From Nocardia suismassiliense (GTDB lineage Bacteria; Actinomycetota; Actinomycetes; Mycobacteriales; Mycobacteriaceae): a stretch of DNA of 64,000 bases. The notes under the pieces are model-generated. The model was not told where the DNA came from. It ran no database searches and saw nothing but the letters and a program-made list of their open reading frames with translations. The stretch covers positions 4,026,694 through 4,090,693 of the forward strand of contig NZ_LT985361.1 of NCBI RefSeq assembly GCF_900269665.1, in the 5' to 3' direction. The translations under genes and the position numbers were made by a program. Below, one piece after another: positions 34,355 to 43,023 of the stretch (the first letter of the stretch is position 1; the number at the start of each line of letters is the position of its first letter).

Positions 34355-34375
34355 GAATTATCTTCGATAAATCTG
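34355..34375 (-). promoter_or_regulatory. Lrp-type element shared with the ald promoter
   Basis: GAATTATCTTC followed by GATAAATCT repeats the ald element at 32507 with one gap and one substitution. It contains the dyad TTATC-TTC-GATAA. It lies just upstream of the AldR-like gene and fits an autoregulatory site. Confidence 0.6.
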
Positions 34376-34389
34376 AAATGTTACTGTGC

Positions 34390-34884
34390 TCACTCGCGCC
34401 ACGAGGTGGCGGGGAGGCCGTTGAAGAAGTCTTTTCCGGGCAGCACGCGTAGTCGCCACGGGCGTAAGCGCAACAGGCTGACACCCGGTGAATCCGGCCC
34501 GTTCCAACCCGGAACGCCGATGCCGCCCGGGTCGTAGCCGAGCGGTGGGGGTGTGCTGCGGAAGTGCTCCCACAATCTGGTCTTGGTCTCGAGGTCGCCC
34601 ACCCATTCGGCGGCGCACTCCGCCAGGCAGGTGTCGTGCGTCGGGACCCAGTAGTTGCAGGACACGTACGGGCTGTGTGCGAGGTGGGCCAGCTTGGCGG
34701 GGGTCTGACCAGTGAAGATCCAGCCCGTCAGCTCCTGGCCGTCCCACTCCCAGATCGGATGCAGGACGCGGCTGCGCGGCCGACCGGCCGGATCGGTCGT
34801 GGACACGGTGCACCAGACGATGCTGTGCGCGAGCTCCACGAAACGTGGTGCGATATCGCCCAATTCGGTCACATCGGCCACCAT
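34390..34884 (-). CDS. Pyridoxamine 5'-phosphate oxidase-like flavin-binding protein
   Basis: The ATG at 34884 gives 164 residues of split-barrel PNPOx/F420-type fold: FVELAHSIVWCTVSTTDPAG, RSRVLHPIWEWDG, GWIFTGQTPAKLAHLAHSPY and a C-terminal basic strand. Members bind FMN or F420 and often reduce or bind small molecules. The gene follows the amidase by 17 bases on the same strand, so the two form a small operon. Substrate unknown. Confidence 0.85.
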   Translation of the reverse strand: MVADVTELGDIAPRFVELAHSIVWCTVSTTDPAGRPRSRVLHPIWEWDGQELTGWIFTGQTPAKLAHLAHSPYVSCNYWVPTHDTCLAECAAEWVGDLETKTRLWEHFRSTPPPLGYDPGGIGVPGWNGPDSPGVSLLRLRPWRLRVLPGKDFFNGLPATSWRE

Positions 34885-34901
34885 AGCCGCCGAACGGTGT
34901 T

Positions 34902-36296
34902 TCAGCCCAGTGGACGGGGATGTGGGCGAGCCTGCTCGAGCTGAGCGGCGACCGTGAGGATGGTCGTTTCGCCATTGCTCGGGCCGACCAGCTGAACCGC
35001 CAGCGGCAGGCCGTCCGTGCCGACGCCCGCGGGCAGGGACGCCGCCGGGTGACCCGTCACGTTCCACAGCGCCGTGTAGGCCACCATCGGGATGGACCGC
35101 AGTTGCGCGCGCACCGTATTCGCGCCGTCGAGCACACCGATGTGTGGCGGGCGGCCCGCGAGGGTGGGGGTGAGCAGCAGATCGCAGTCGGCGAAGACAC
35201 GATCGGCCTTGTGCGCCACGGCTTCTCCCTGCCGGATCGCCCATTCCACGACGGGCCGCCGGGCCCAGGCGCCCAGCGCGACGGTCTGGCGGGTGCGGCG
35301 TTCGAGCAGTTCCGGATGCTCGACATGGTCGACTTCGGCACGGACCCCGCCGAAGAACTGCGGGAAGAAGGCGTGCAGGGACTCGGGGTAGTGCGGATCC
35401 ACCTCGAAGACGGAATGACCGAGATCGGCAAGGAGTTTCGCGGTCTCGAGGACCGCGCGTACATGCTCCGGGTCCGGCTTCGCCAGTGGGGAAGGCGATT
35501 TCGTGCTGTACCCGATCCGCAGGCCCGTGGTGGTTTGCCGCGCGGCCTGTTCGAATGACATCACCGGATCCGGTGCGGTGAACCGGTCGCCGGGTGTGTT
35601 GCCGCGGATCACGTCGTTGACGACCGCGGAGTCGAGCACGCCGCGGGTCAACGGCCCGGTCACGCCCAGCGCCCACCAGAGATGCTCGAAGGGCGCGACC
35701 GGCACGCGTCCGCGCTGAGGTTTGAGGCCGAACAGGCCGCAGCAGGCCGACGGGATGCGGATGGAGCCGCCGCCGTCACCGCCGATCGCCACCGGGACCA
35801 GGCCCGCTGCGACCGCCGCGGCGGAGCCACCGCTGGAGCCGCCGGTGGTCCGGGTTCGATCCCACGGATTGCGGGTCACGCCATATGTACTCGACTCGGT
35901 AAACGGCCACTGGCCGAACTCGGGCATCGTGGTCTTACCGACGATGACGGCACCGGCGGCCCGCAACCGGCGCACGACTTCGGCATCGGCCTGCACGGGG
36001 GTCGAGTTGGCGCGGGTGCCGAAGGTGGTCACCGAGCCCGCGACATCGATCTCGTCCTTGATCGCGATAGGAATGCCGTGTAGCGGGCCGACGGCGCCTG
36101 CGGCGCGCTCCCGGTCCCGCTCGATGGCCTCGGCGCGAGCCTGTTCGTGGTGCACGCGGGTGAAGGCATTGAGGTCGGCGGCCGCGTCTATGGCGTCCAG
36201 CGTGGCGGCGACGAGGTCGTGCGTGGACAGTGCGCCCTGCTCCAGCAGCGCACGCTGTTCAAGCACACCCGCGGATACGACGTCCTCGAGATCCAT
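34902..36296 (-). CDS. Amidase signature family hydrolase
   Basis: The ATG at 36296 (GAGGAG site) gives 464 residues. The Ser-Ser-Lys triad is visible: Lys in PIAIKDEID (near 80), cis-Ser and nucleophile in GGSSGGSAAAVAAGL (near 155), with GGDGGGSIRIPSACCGLFGLKP following. It hydrolyses an amide or ester to a carboxylate and ammonia or amine; members include aryl and short-chain amidases and GatA. No gatB/gatC is adjacent, so a catabolic role is more likely than tRNA amidation. It forms an operon with the PNPOx-like gene. Confidence 0.9.
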   Translation of the reverse strand: MDLEDVVSAGVLEQRALLEQGALSTHDLVAATLDAIDAAADLNAFTRVHHEQARAEAIERDRERAAGAVGPLHGIPIAIKDEIDVAGSVTTFGTRANSTPVQADAEVVRRLRAAGAVIVGKTTMPEFGQWPFTESSTYGVTRNPWDRTRTTGGSSGGSAAAVAAGLVPVAIGGDGGGSIRIPSACCGLFGLKPQRGRVPVAPFEHLWWALGVTGPLTRGVLDSAVVNDVIRGNTPGDRFTAPDPVMSFEQAARQTTTGLRIGYSTKSPSPLAKPDPEHVRAVLETAKLLADLGHSVFEVDPHYPESLHAFFPQFFGGVRAEVDHVEHPELLERRTRQTVALGAWARRPVVEWAIRQGEAVAHKADRVFADCDLLLTPTLAGRPPHIGVLDGANTVRAQLRSIPMVAYTALWNVTGHPAASLPAGVGTDGLPLAVQLVGPSNGETTILTVAAQLEQARPHPRPLG

Positions 36297-36491
36297 CTGC
36301 CACCGCTCCTCTCGGCCACGCCGCCTCGCGTGACCAGCACGACCGAGCCGTCGTGCCGCAGCCCCGACAGTAGATAGCCGTATGACCATTTCGCAATCAA
36401 TACGGATGCGAATCACAGAGAGTTCAGTGTTCTGGCGAATTGAGTGCGCGAGATGTCGGACCTGTACCAGGCCTTGTGGTAAAGACCCAGG

Positions 36492-37301
36492 TCAGAGCGG
36501 ATTCGGTATGCCGAGCGGGGTTTCCAGAAAAGCGCCGCCGATATGCTGCGGCGCAGTTGCCGCCGCGGCGAGAATCTCCGGAGCGAACTTCTCGGCGTCG
36601 TCGAGACTGCGGTAGCCGAGCTCCTCGGCCTCGCGCAGAGAGACGACCGCGCGCGAATTCTTCGACACGCCCCACAACACCCGGAAGCCGGGGCTGTTCG
36701 CGCTCAGGCACGCCTCGAACAATCGGGCGCAGTCGTCGGGGGACAGCCACAGCGACAGTCCGCGCACATCATTCGGCCGCTCGAAGCACGAGCCGATCCG
36801 GATGCACAGCACGTCCATGCCGAACCGCGAGTGATAAAGGCTGCCCAGGGCTTCGATCGCCGCCTTGCTGAATCCGTAATAGGTGTCCGGTCGCGGCGGT
36901 GCCTCGCCGGCAATGCCGCCCGGGCCCGCTTCGCCGACTACCCGGTAACCCACCGCGTGATTGCTGGAGGCCAGCACGATGCGGGAGATGCCCGCTTGGG
37001 CCGCAGCCTCCAGAACCGTATGCGTGCCATCGACATTCACCGTGAGCACGCGTTCCCAGCTGTCCTCGCGGCTGATCCCGCCGAGATGGATGATCGCGTC
37101 CACGTCCCGGCACGCGGCGGCCATGGTGCCGGCGTCGGTCAGCGACCCGGTGACGATCTCCACTCGCTCTTCTGCGGTGGGAGTAGGGAGTTCGGTCAAA
37201 TCCAAGAGGCGCAGTATGCGATCGGAGCGACGTAGGCGCGACCGCAGCAGAGTGCCGATACCGCCACCCGCGCCGGTGACGAGAATCCTGTGCGGACTCA
37301 A
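36492..37301 (-). CDS. NAD-dependent epimerase/dehydratase family, uronate-dehydrogenase-like
   Basis: TTG 37301 with GGAGGT five bases upstream gives 269 residues. Features: Rossmann loop VTGAGGGIG (near 8), SSNHAVGY with catalytic Ser, YYGFSKAAIEAL with Tyr/Lys, and LSLWLSPDDCARLFEACL. The SSNHAVGY and WLSPDD segments are typical of uronate dehydrogenases, which oxidise glucuronate or galacturonate to aldaro-lactones with NAD. It is monocistronic between a permease terminator and the amidase unit. Other sugar-nucleotide or steroid short-chain activities are possible. Confidence 0.82.
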   Translation of the reverse strand: MSPHRILVTGAGGGIGTLLRSRLRRSDRILRLLDLTELPTPTAEERVEIVTGSLTDAGTMAAACRDVDAIIHLGGISREDSWERVLTVNVDGTHTVLEAAAQAGISRIVLASSNHAVGYRVVGEAGPGGIAGEAPPRPDTYYGFSKAAIEALGSLYHSRFGMDVLCIRIGSCFERPNDVRGLSLWLSPDDCARLFEACLSANSPGFRVLWGVSKNSRAVVSLREAEELGYRSLDDAEKFAPEILAAAATAPQHIGGAFLETPLGIPNPL

Positions 37302-37339
37302 GCGGGACCTCCGTCCGATACGTTGCCGAGAAACAAGCT

Positions 37340-37368
37340 GGGTGGGTGGCCATATGGCCAACCCACCC
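37340..37368 (-). terminator. Intrinsic terminator of the permease gene
   Basis: A 12-bp stem (GGGTGGGT plus GGCC, pairing with GGCC and ACCCACCC, one bulged A) and an ATAT loop lie 43 bases past the permease stop and upstream of the uronate-dehydrogenase-like start. Confidence 0.72.
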
Positions 37369-37410
37369 AACCGGCCCGAGGAGCTGGCGTCGGTGCCCCT
37401 CGGAGTTCCT

Positions 37411-38847
37411 TCAGATCACCTCGGCTGTCTCCGCCGAACCCTTGCGCTCCAGCTTGGAGTGCGTGCGCGAGTAGGCGAAGTACACCGCGAGTCCGACGAC
37501 CAGCCAGACCGCGAACCGCGCCCAGGTCTCCCACGGCAGCGACCAGATCAGGTACAGCGAGAAGCCGATGCCGATCAGCGGGACCACCGGCATGAACGGC
37601 AGCTTGAACTCCCGCGGCTCATCGGGCCTGGTGCGTCGCAGCACGATCACGGCGATCGAGACGACAATGAAGGCCATCAGGATGCCGATGTTGGTGAGCT
37701 CGGCGACCACGGTGATATCGAGCAGACCGGCCATCACCGCGGCGCCGATACCGACGATCCAGGTCACCCTGGTCGGCACCTTGCGCACCGGATGCGTCTT
37801 GGCGAACCACTCGGGCAGCAGCCCGTCCCGGCTCATCGCGTACCAGACGCGGGTGACGCCGAGCATGAAGGTGAGCACCACGGTGACGATGCCGACGATG
37901 GCGCCGATCGCGATGATGTTCGCGATGCCGGGCATGCCGACCGATTCGAAGGCGGTGGAGAAACCGCTCGTCGGGCTGATCTCGGTGTACTTCTGCATAC
38001 CGGTGAGCACCAGCGTGGCCAGCACGTAGAGCACCATCGCGATGGCCAGCGAGTAGAGGATGGCCTTCGGCAGGTGCTTCTTGCCGTCGGTCGACTCCTC
38101 GGCGGCCGTGCTCATCGCGTCGTAGCCGAACACCGCGAAGAACACGGTGGCCGCGCCGGTCCACACCGCGGCGCCGCCGAACGGGAAGTACGGGGTGTAG
38201 TTCGAGCTGTCGATGTGGAAGACACCGAGCACGATGATCAGCACGACCAAGGCGACCTTGATAGCCACCGCGACGGCCTCGAATCGGCCGACGCTGCGGA
38301 TGCCGCGCGACAGCAGCCATGCGGTACCGAGGCAGAACAGCATTGCGAACACGTCGACCACATGGCCGTCGCCGGTGCCGCTGGCACCCAGCATCCAGTT
38401 GGGCAGATCGATGTTCACCTGCTCGAGCAGGAACTTGAAGTAGCCGGAGACGCCGATGGCGACCACCGCCGCCACGGCGATGTACTCCAGCAGCAGATCC
38501 CAGCCGATGAACCAGCCCGCGAGCTCGCCCAGCGACACGTAGCCGTAGGTGTAGGCGGAACCGGCCTTCGGCACCATGCCGGCGAACTCGGCGTAACAGA
38601 GCGCGGCGGCGGCGCTGGCGACACCGGCGATCAGGAACGAGATCAGCACCGAGGGACCGGTGACGGAGTTGGCTACCGCGCCGGCGAGGGTGAAGATACC
38701 CGCGCCGATGATGCCGCCGACGCCGATCGCCGTGAGCTGCCACAGGCCGAGCGACCGGGCCAGCTGCTCATCGGCAGGGCTGTCGTCATCGATCTGCCCC
38801 ATGGGTTTGCGGCGCAGCATTTGACTGCGCAACTCCGCAATGGACAT
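37411..38847 (-). CDS. APC-superfamily amino-acid permease (CAT-like)
   Basis: The ATG at 38847 with an AAGGAAG site gives 478 residues and about 12-13 membrane helices. The first helix has the family's GVGGIIGAGIFTLAGAVA unwound motif, and PKAGSAYTYGYVSLGELAGW follows. This is the cationic amino-acid transporter (YfnA-like) group. It lies next to the proline-catabolism operon, so proline or another amino acid used as carbon source is a likely cargo. Two TTGGCCAA palindromes lie about 100 bases upstream and may bind the PucR-type regulator of the proline genes. Confidence 0.9.
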   Translation of the reverse strand: MSIAELRSQMLRRKPMGQIDDDSPADEQLARSLGLWQLTAIGVGGIIGAGIFTLAGAVANSVTGPSVLISFLIAGVASAAAALCYAEFAGMVPKAGSAYTYGYVSLGELAGWFIGWDLLLEYIAVAAVVAIGVSGYFKFLLEQVNIDLPNWMLGASGTGDGHVVDVFAMLFCLGTAWLLSRGIRSVGRFEAVAVAIKVALVVLIIVLGVFHIDSSNYTPYFPFGGAAVWTGAATVFFAVFGYDAMSTAAEESTDGKKHLPKAILYSLAIAMVLYVLATLVLTGMQKYTEISPTSGFSTAFESVGMPGIANIIAIGAIVGIVTVVLTFMLGVTRVWYAMSRDGLLPEWFAKTHPVRKVPTRVTWIVGIGAAVMAGLLDITVVAELTNIGILMAFIVVSIAVIVLRRTRPDEPREFKLPFMPVVPLIGIGFSLYLIWSLPWETWARFAVWLVVGLAVYFAYSRTHSKLERKGSAETAEVI

Positions 38848-38950
38848 GTGCTTCCTTTCGTCCTCCGCGCTCCGCAACGATGCGTAACGCAGATCACACA
38901 CTTCGAGCTGTGGTTACTAAATACGACCACAGCGCGACTGTGATCGGCGA

Positions 38951-38983
38951 GTTGGCCAAATATTGTTCAGCGTGCTTGGCCAA
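38951..38983 (-). promoter_or_regulatory. Paired TTGGCCAA palindromes
   Basis: Two perfect TTGGCCAA words start at 38952 and 38976, 24 bases apart, in the AT-richer region upstream of the permease gene. The sequence around the first (CGAGTTGGCCAAA) resembles CGAGTTGGCCGAAA at 41725 near the PucR-type gene. This suggests one regulator for permease and proline genes. Confidence 0.45.
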
Positions 38984-38986
38984 CCG

Positions 38987-39016
38987 GACGGGCGCGGTGC
39001 GACCGCGCCGCCCGTC
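38987..39016 (-). terminator. Terminator overlapping the proline dehydrogenase stop
   Basis: A stem of GACGGGC and GCGGT pairing with ACCGC and GCCCGTC, with a GCC bulge, covers the end of the proline dehydrogenase gene and probably ends the pruA-pruB transcript. Confidence 0.6.
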
Positions 39017-39983
39017 AGCGCTGACTACCGGGTTTCAGCGAGCGCAAGAAGAACGCCACATTGGCCGGACGCTCGGCCAGCCTGCGCATGAAGTAGCCGT
39101 ACCACTGGTCGCCGTAGGGCACGTAGACACGCAGATGGTTGCCCTCGTCGACCAGCCTGCGCTGCTCGGCGTCGCGGATGCCGTACAGCATCTGGAACTC
39201 GAACTCGTCGGGTTTGCGATGCGTTGTCTCGACGCAGTTGCGCGCGGCCTCGATGAGCGCCGGATCGTGCGTGGCGACCATCGGGTAGCCGTCGCCGAGC
39301 ATCAGCAGGCGCAGGCAACGCAGGTAGGACTCATCGACGTCGGCCCGGCTCTGGAACGCGACGGAAGCCGGTTCCTTGTAGGCGCCCTTGCACAGCCGGA
39401 TCCGGGAGCCGGGGCCCGACAGATCGCGGCAGTCACCCTCGGTGCGGCGCAGGTAGGCCTGCAGGACCGTGCCGAGAGTGGGGAAGTCGGCCCGCAGTTC
39501 ACCCACGATGCCCAGGGTGGAGTCGGTGGTCGTGTGGTCCTCGGCGTCGACGTTCACCCAGACGCCGGCCTCTTGGGCCGCCGCGCAGATTCGGTGCGCA
39601 TGCTCCAGTGCGATCGCGTGCCCGTCCCGAGGCAGCGACTGGCCGAGCGCCGACAGCTTGAGTGAAACCTCCAGCGGCCGCACAGATTCTGTGTCCGCAG
39701 TGACATCGAGTCGAGCCAGTGCGGACAGCATGTGCAGGTAGTGCGTGACCGTGGTGCGGGCCTGCTCGATCTCGGTAGTGTCCTCACCGAGATAGTCGAT
39801 GGTGACGTAGCGGCCGGAGCCGAGCAGGGTTTCGACCGCGGCCACCGCCTGGTCCGCGGAGTCGCCCGCGACGAATCGATCGACCAGCTTCTTGGTCGTC
39901 GGCATCCTGGTGATGGTGCGCTCCATGCGCGGCGAACGGGACGCGGCCAGCATGGCGGGCCGCAGCAGAGCGGAGAAGGCCAT
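39015..39983 (-). CDS. pruB: Proline dehydrogenase
   Basis: This 322-residue monofunctional PRODH has the TIM-barrel FAD enzyme motifs: YVTIDYLGED, VSLKLSALGQSLP, VWVNVDAEDHTTTD, IRLCKGAYKEP and the C-terminal EFEFQMLYGIRDAEQRRL plus YVPYGDQWYGYFMRRLAERP. It oxidises L-proline to pyrroline-5-carboxylate, passing electrons to quinone. Its ATG overlaps the stop of the P5C dehydrogenase gene by one base, so the two enzymes of the pathway are made together. Confidence 0.96.
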   Translation of the reverse strand: MAFSALLRPAMLAASRSPRMERTITRMPTTKKLVDRFVAGDSADQAVAAVETLLGSGRYVTIDYLGEDTTEIEQARTTVTHYLHMLSALARLDVTADTESVRPLEVSLKLSALGQSLPRDGHAIALEHAHRICAAAQEAGVWVNVDAEDHTTTDSTLGIVGELRADFPTLGTVLQAYLRRTEGDCRDLSGPGSRIRLCKGAYKEPASVAFQSRADVDESYLRCLRLLMLGDGYPMVATHDPALIEAARNCVETTHRKPDEFEFQMLYGIRDAEQRRLVDEGNHLRVYVPYGDQWYGYFMRRLAERPANVAFFLRSLKPGSQR

Positions 39984-41620
39984 CAGAGCTCCTGGTGCGG
40001 GTAGCGGTGATCGGTGGCCGGGACGAACGTTTCCTTGATGGTGCGGGCGGAGGTCCAGCGCAGCAGGTTCTGTGCCGAGCCTGCCTTGTCATTGGTGCCG
40101 GAGGCGCGCGACCCGCCGAAGGGCTGCTGGCCGACGACGGCGCCGGTGGGCTTGTCGTTGATGTAGAAGTTGCCCGCCGCGAAACGCAGGCCCTCGGTGG
40201 CGGTGGCGATCGCCGCGCGGTCGTCGGCGATGATCGCGCCGGTCAGCGCGTAGGGCGAACCCTTGTCGACCAGGTCGAGGGTCTGCTCGAAGGAGCCGCG
40301 GGCCGAGTCGTCGTAGACGTGCACGGACAGGATCGGGCCGAAGTACTCGGTGTGGAACGCCTCGTCGGTGGGGTCCTCGCCGAGCAGGACGGTCGGGTCG
40401 ACGAAGTAGCCGACCGAATCGTCGGCGTGCCCGCCCGCGGCGATCGACAGACCCGGGGTGGCCTTCGCACGAGCGATGGCCTCGGCGTTCTTGTCGAAGG
40501 CGCGCTTGTCGATCAGCGCGCCGCCGTAGTGGCTGAAATCGGTGACGTCGCCATAGCTCAGGGTGGCGACCTTGTCGAGGAAATCGCGGCCCATCTTGGC
40601 CCACACCGACTTCGGGATGAACGCGCGGGAGGCGGCCGAGCACTTCTGGCCCTGGTAGTCGAACGCACCGCGGATCAGGGCGGTGGTCAGCACGTCGGGA
40701 TCGGCGGAGCTGTGCGCGACGACGAAGTCCTTGCCGCCGGTCTCGCCGACCAGACGGGGGTAGGCGTTGTAGTCGGCGATATTCGCGGCGACCGAGCGCC
40801 ACAGGTGCTGGAACGTCGCGGTGGAGCCGGTGAAGTGGATGCCGGCCAGTCGACGGTCGGCGAGGGCGACATCCGAGACCTTCGGTCCCGCGCCGTTCAC
40901 CAGGTTGATCACACCGGGCGGCAGGCCGGCGGCCTCGAGCAGTTTCATCGTCCAGTACGCGGCGACCGACTGGGTCATCGCCGGCTTCCAGACCACGGTG
41001 TTGCCCATCAGCGCGGGGGCGGTCGGCAGGTTGCCCGCGATGGCGGTGAAGTTGAACGGGGTGATCGCGTAGACGAAACCGTCCAGCGGGCGGTACTCGA
41101 CCTTGTTCCACACGCCAGGGGAGGAGATCGGCTGATCGGTGAGGATCTGGCGCGCGAAATGCACGTTGAAGCGCCAGAAGTCGACGAGCTCGCACGGGCT
41201 GTCGATCTCGGCCTGGTACGCCGTTTTCGACTGGCCGAGCATGGTTGCGGCGGCGATGGTTTCGCGCCACGGTCCAGCCAGCAGATCCGCGGCGCGCAGG
41301 AACACCGCGGCTCGGTCCTCGAACGACAGCGCGCGCCAGGCGGGTGCGGCGGCGGTGGCCGCGGCGATCGCGTCCTCGACGTCGCTGGGCTTCGCGGTGG
41401 TGAGGGTGCCGAGCACGGCGGCGTGCTTGTGCGGCTGCACAACGTTGATCGTCTTGCCCGAACTGCGCCGGTGCTCACCGCCGATGACGTGGTGCACCTC
41501 GGTCTGGGTCGCGCCGAGTTCGGCCAGTTTCGCCTGCAACCGTGTACGTTCCGCACTACCGGGGGCGAAGGTGCCGACCGGCTCGTTCACCGGCCGCGGT
41601 GTGGACACGATGGCGTCCAT
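39983..41620 (-). CDS. pruA: 1-pyrroline-5-carboxylate dehydrogenase
   Basis: The ATG at 41620 with an AGGAGGA site gives 545 residues. Aldehyde dehydrogenase motifs are clear: FNFTAIAGNLPTAPALMGN, VVWKPA, FTGSTATFQHLWR, the catalytic Glu in LVGETGGKDF (near 310) and Cys in YQGQKCSAASRAF (near 345). It oxidises P5C/glutamate semialdehyde to glutamate with NAD, completing proline catabolism with the downstream PRODH. It is divergent from the PucR-type regulator with only 67 bases between starts. Confidence 0.96.
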   Translation of the reverse strand: MDAIVSTPRPVNEPVGTFAPGSAERTRLQAKLAELGATQTEVHHVIGGEHRRSSGKTINVVQPHKHAAVLGTLTTAKPSDVEDAIAAATAAAPAWRALSFEDRAAVFLRAADLLAGPWRETIAAATMLGQSKTAYQAEIDSPCELVDFWRFNVHFARQILTDQPISSPGVWNKVEYRPLDGFVYAITPFNFTAIAGNLPTAPALMGNTVVWKPAMTQSVAAYWTMKLLEAAGLPPGVINLVNGAGPKVSDVALADRRLAGIHFTGSTATFQHLWRSVAANIADYNAYPRLVGETGGKDFVVAHSSADPDVLTTALIRGAFDYQGQKCSAASRAFIPKSVWAKMGRDFLDKVATLSYGDVTDFSHYGGALIDKRAFDKNAEAIARAKATPGLSIAAGGHADDSVGYFVDPTVLLGEDPTDEAFHTEYFGPILSVHVYDDSARGSFEQTLDLVDKGSPYALTGAIIADDRAAIATATEGLRFAAGNFYINDKPTGAVVGQQPFGGSRASGTNDKAGSAQNLLRWTSARTIKETFVPATDHRYPHQEL

Positions 41621-41687
41621 GGTTCCTCCTGCTGGATGTGGCACTTGTGAGGTCAGCCGAAGTCAACACCGGAAAAGGTCCCGGGAA

Positions 41688-43007
41688 ATGGGCCGAAAGG
41701 ACAAAGATGGGATGAGTGTGTTGTCGAGTTGGCCGAAAGGCGTAGACGTGGCTGTTGATAGTGGGCTTGTTGCCGCGGACATCGACCTGTTCGGTTTGGC
41801 GCAGATCGTTGCGCAGAATGCCGGTGGCATGGTGTCGATCGAAGACCCGCAGTCTCATGTGCTGGCGTATTCGGCCTCCGATGAGGCGGCCGATCAAATG
41901 CGGGTGATGTCGATCTTGGGTAGAGAAGGGCCGCGCGAATACTTGGCGGTCCTGCGGAAGTGGGGAGTATTCGACCGGCTGCGACGGACCGACGAGGTCA
42001 TCGATGTGCCGGAGCACGAGGAGCTGAACATCAAGCGCAGGCTCGCGGTGAGCATCCGGCATCCCGCCGACGGTGCCGCGCGGGCGCCGCGGGTGCTCGG
42101 CACGATCTGGCTGCAGCAGGGTGCTCGGCCGTTCAAGCCGGACGCGGCGGAGATTCTGCGGGGTGCCTCGGCCATCGCGGGCCGTCTTATTTCGCGCAGC
42201 CTCGACGCGCCGTCCACCGAAGCGTTGCTCGTGCAACGGCTTTTCGGTGAGGGCGGGTCCGTCGATGTCGCGTCTGTGGCGAGTGCGCTGAACCTGCCGA
42301 TGACCGGGCCTGCCGCAGTGGTCGGCTTCGCGCTCACCGCCACCGAGAGCGCGCCCGCCACTGAACCTTCCGCGCTGGGCAGCATGCTTCGCCTGCGCGC
42401 CAGTTCATTTCGCAACGACTCGGTGACGGCCACCCTCGGCGAACGGGTGTATGTGCTGTTGCCGAGTTACAAAGCCGCGCACGCCGTTACGGCGTGGACG
42501 CGCCAGCTGGTCGAGCAGCTCGAATCCAAACGGGGGCTGGCGCTTCGCGCGGCCATCGCCTGCCCGGTGCCCGACCTGAGCAGCGTCGCCGGGGCCAGGC
42601 GCGAGGTCGACCGGGTCCTCGACAGCACCATTGCCACCTACCCCCGCGGCCGGGTCACCACCCTGGCCGAATCTCGCACCGCGGTGCTGCTCGGCGAAAT
42701 CCTCGACCTCGTCGGTACCCGCTCCGAACTGCATGACCCGCGCTTGCGGACCCTCTCCGAGTACGACCGTAAACATTCGGCGAGTCTGCGGGAAAGCGTC
42801 GACATCTACCTGCGCGAACACGGCGATGTTCGCAACGCCGCCACCGCACTTCAGGTCCACCCGAACACGTTGCGCTACCGCATTCGTCGCGTCGAGGAGA
42901 TCCTCCGCATCGACCTCACCGACCCTGCCGACCGGCTACTGCTGGAAATCCAGCTCGCCCTGCACCGTCGTGAACACGGTCGAGAAGGCGGGGCCTCGAC
43001 TCGCTGA
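41688..43007 (+). CDS. PucR/CdaR-type regulator of proline utilisation
   Basis: From ATG 41688 the product has 439 residues; ATG 41712 is an equally good start. The central region is GGDEF/PucR-like, and the C-terminal helix-turn-helix (YLREHGDVRNAATALQVHPN, TLRYRIRRVEEIL) is the PucR_HTH signature. In mycobacteria a PucR-family protein next to pruB-pruA activates proline use, and the divergent arrangement here supports the same role. GGCCGAAAGG occurs at 41691 and 41731, 40 bases apart, possibly binding sites if translation starts later. Confidence 0.88.
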   Translation: MGRKDKDGMSVLSSWPKGVDVAVDSGLVAADIDLFGLAQIVAQNAGGMVSIEDPQSHVLAYSASDEAADQMRVMSILGREGPREYLAVLRKWGVFDRLRRTDEVIDVPEHEELNIKRRLAVSIRHPADGAARAPRVLGTIWLQQGARPFKPDAAEILRGASAIAGRLISRSLDAPSTEALLVQRLFGEGGSVDVASVASALNLPMTGPAAVVGFALTATESAPATEPSALGSMLRLRASSFRNDSVTATLGERVYVLLPSYKAAHAVTAWTRQLVEQLESKRGLALRAAIACPVPDLSSVAGARREVDRVLDSTIATYPRGRVTTLAESRTAVLLGEILDLVGTRSELHDPRLRTLSEYDRKHSASLRESVDIYLREHGDVRNAATALQVHPNTLRYRIRRVEEILRIDLTDPADRLLLEIQLALHRREHGREGGASTR

Positions 43008-43023
43008 TCGGAGGTGATTCGAC

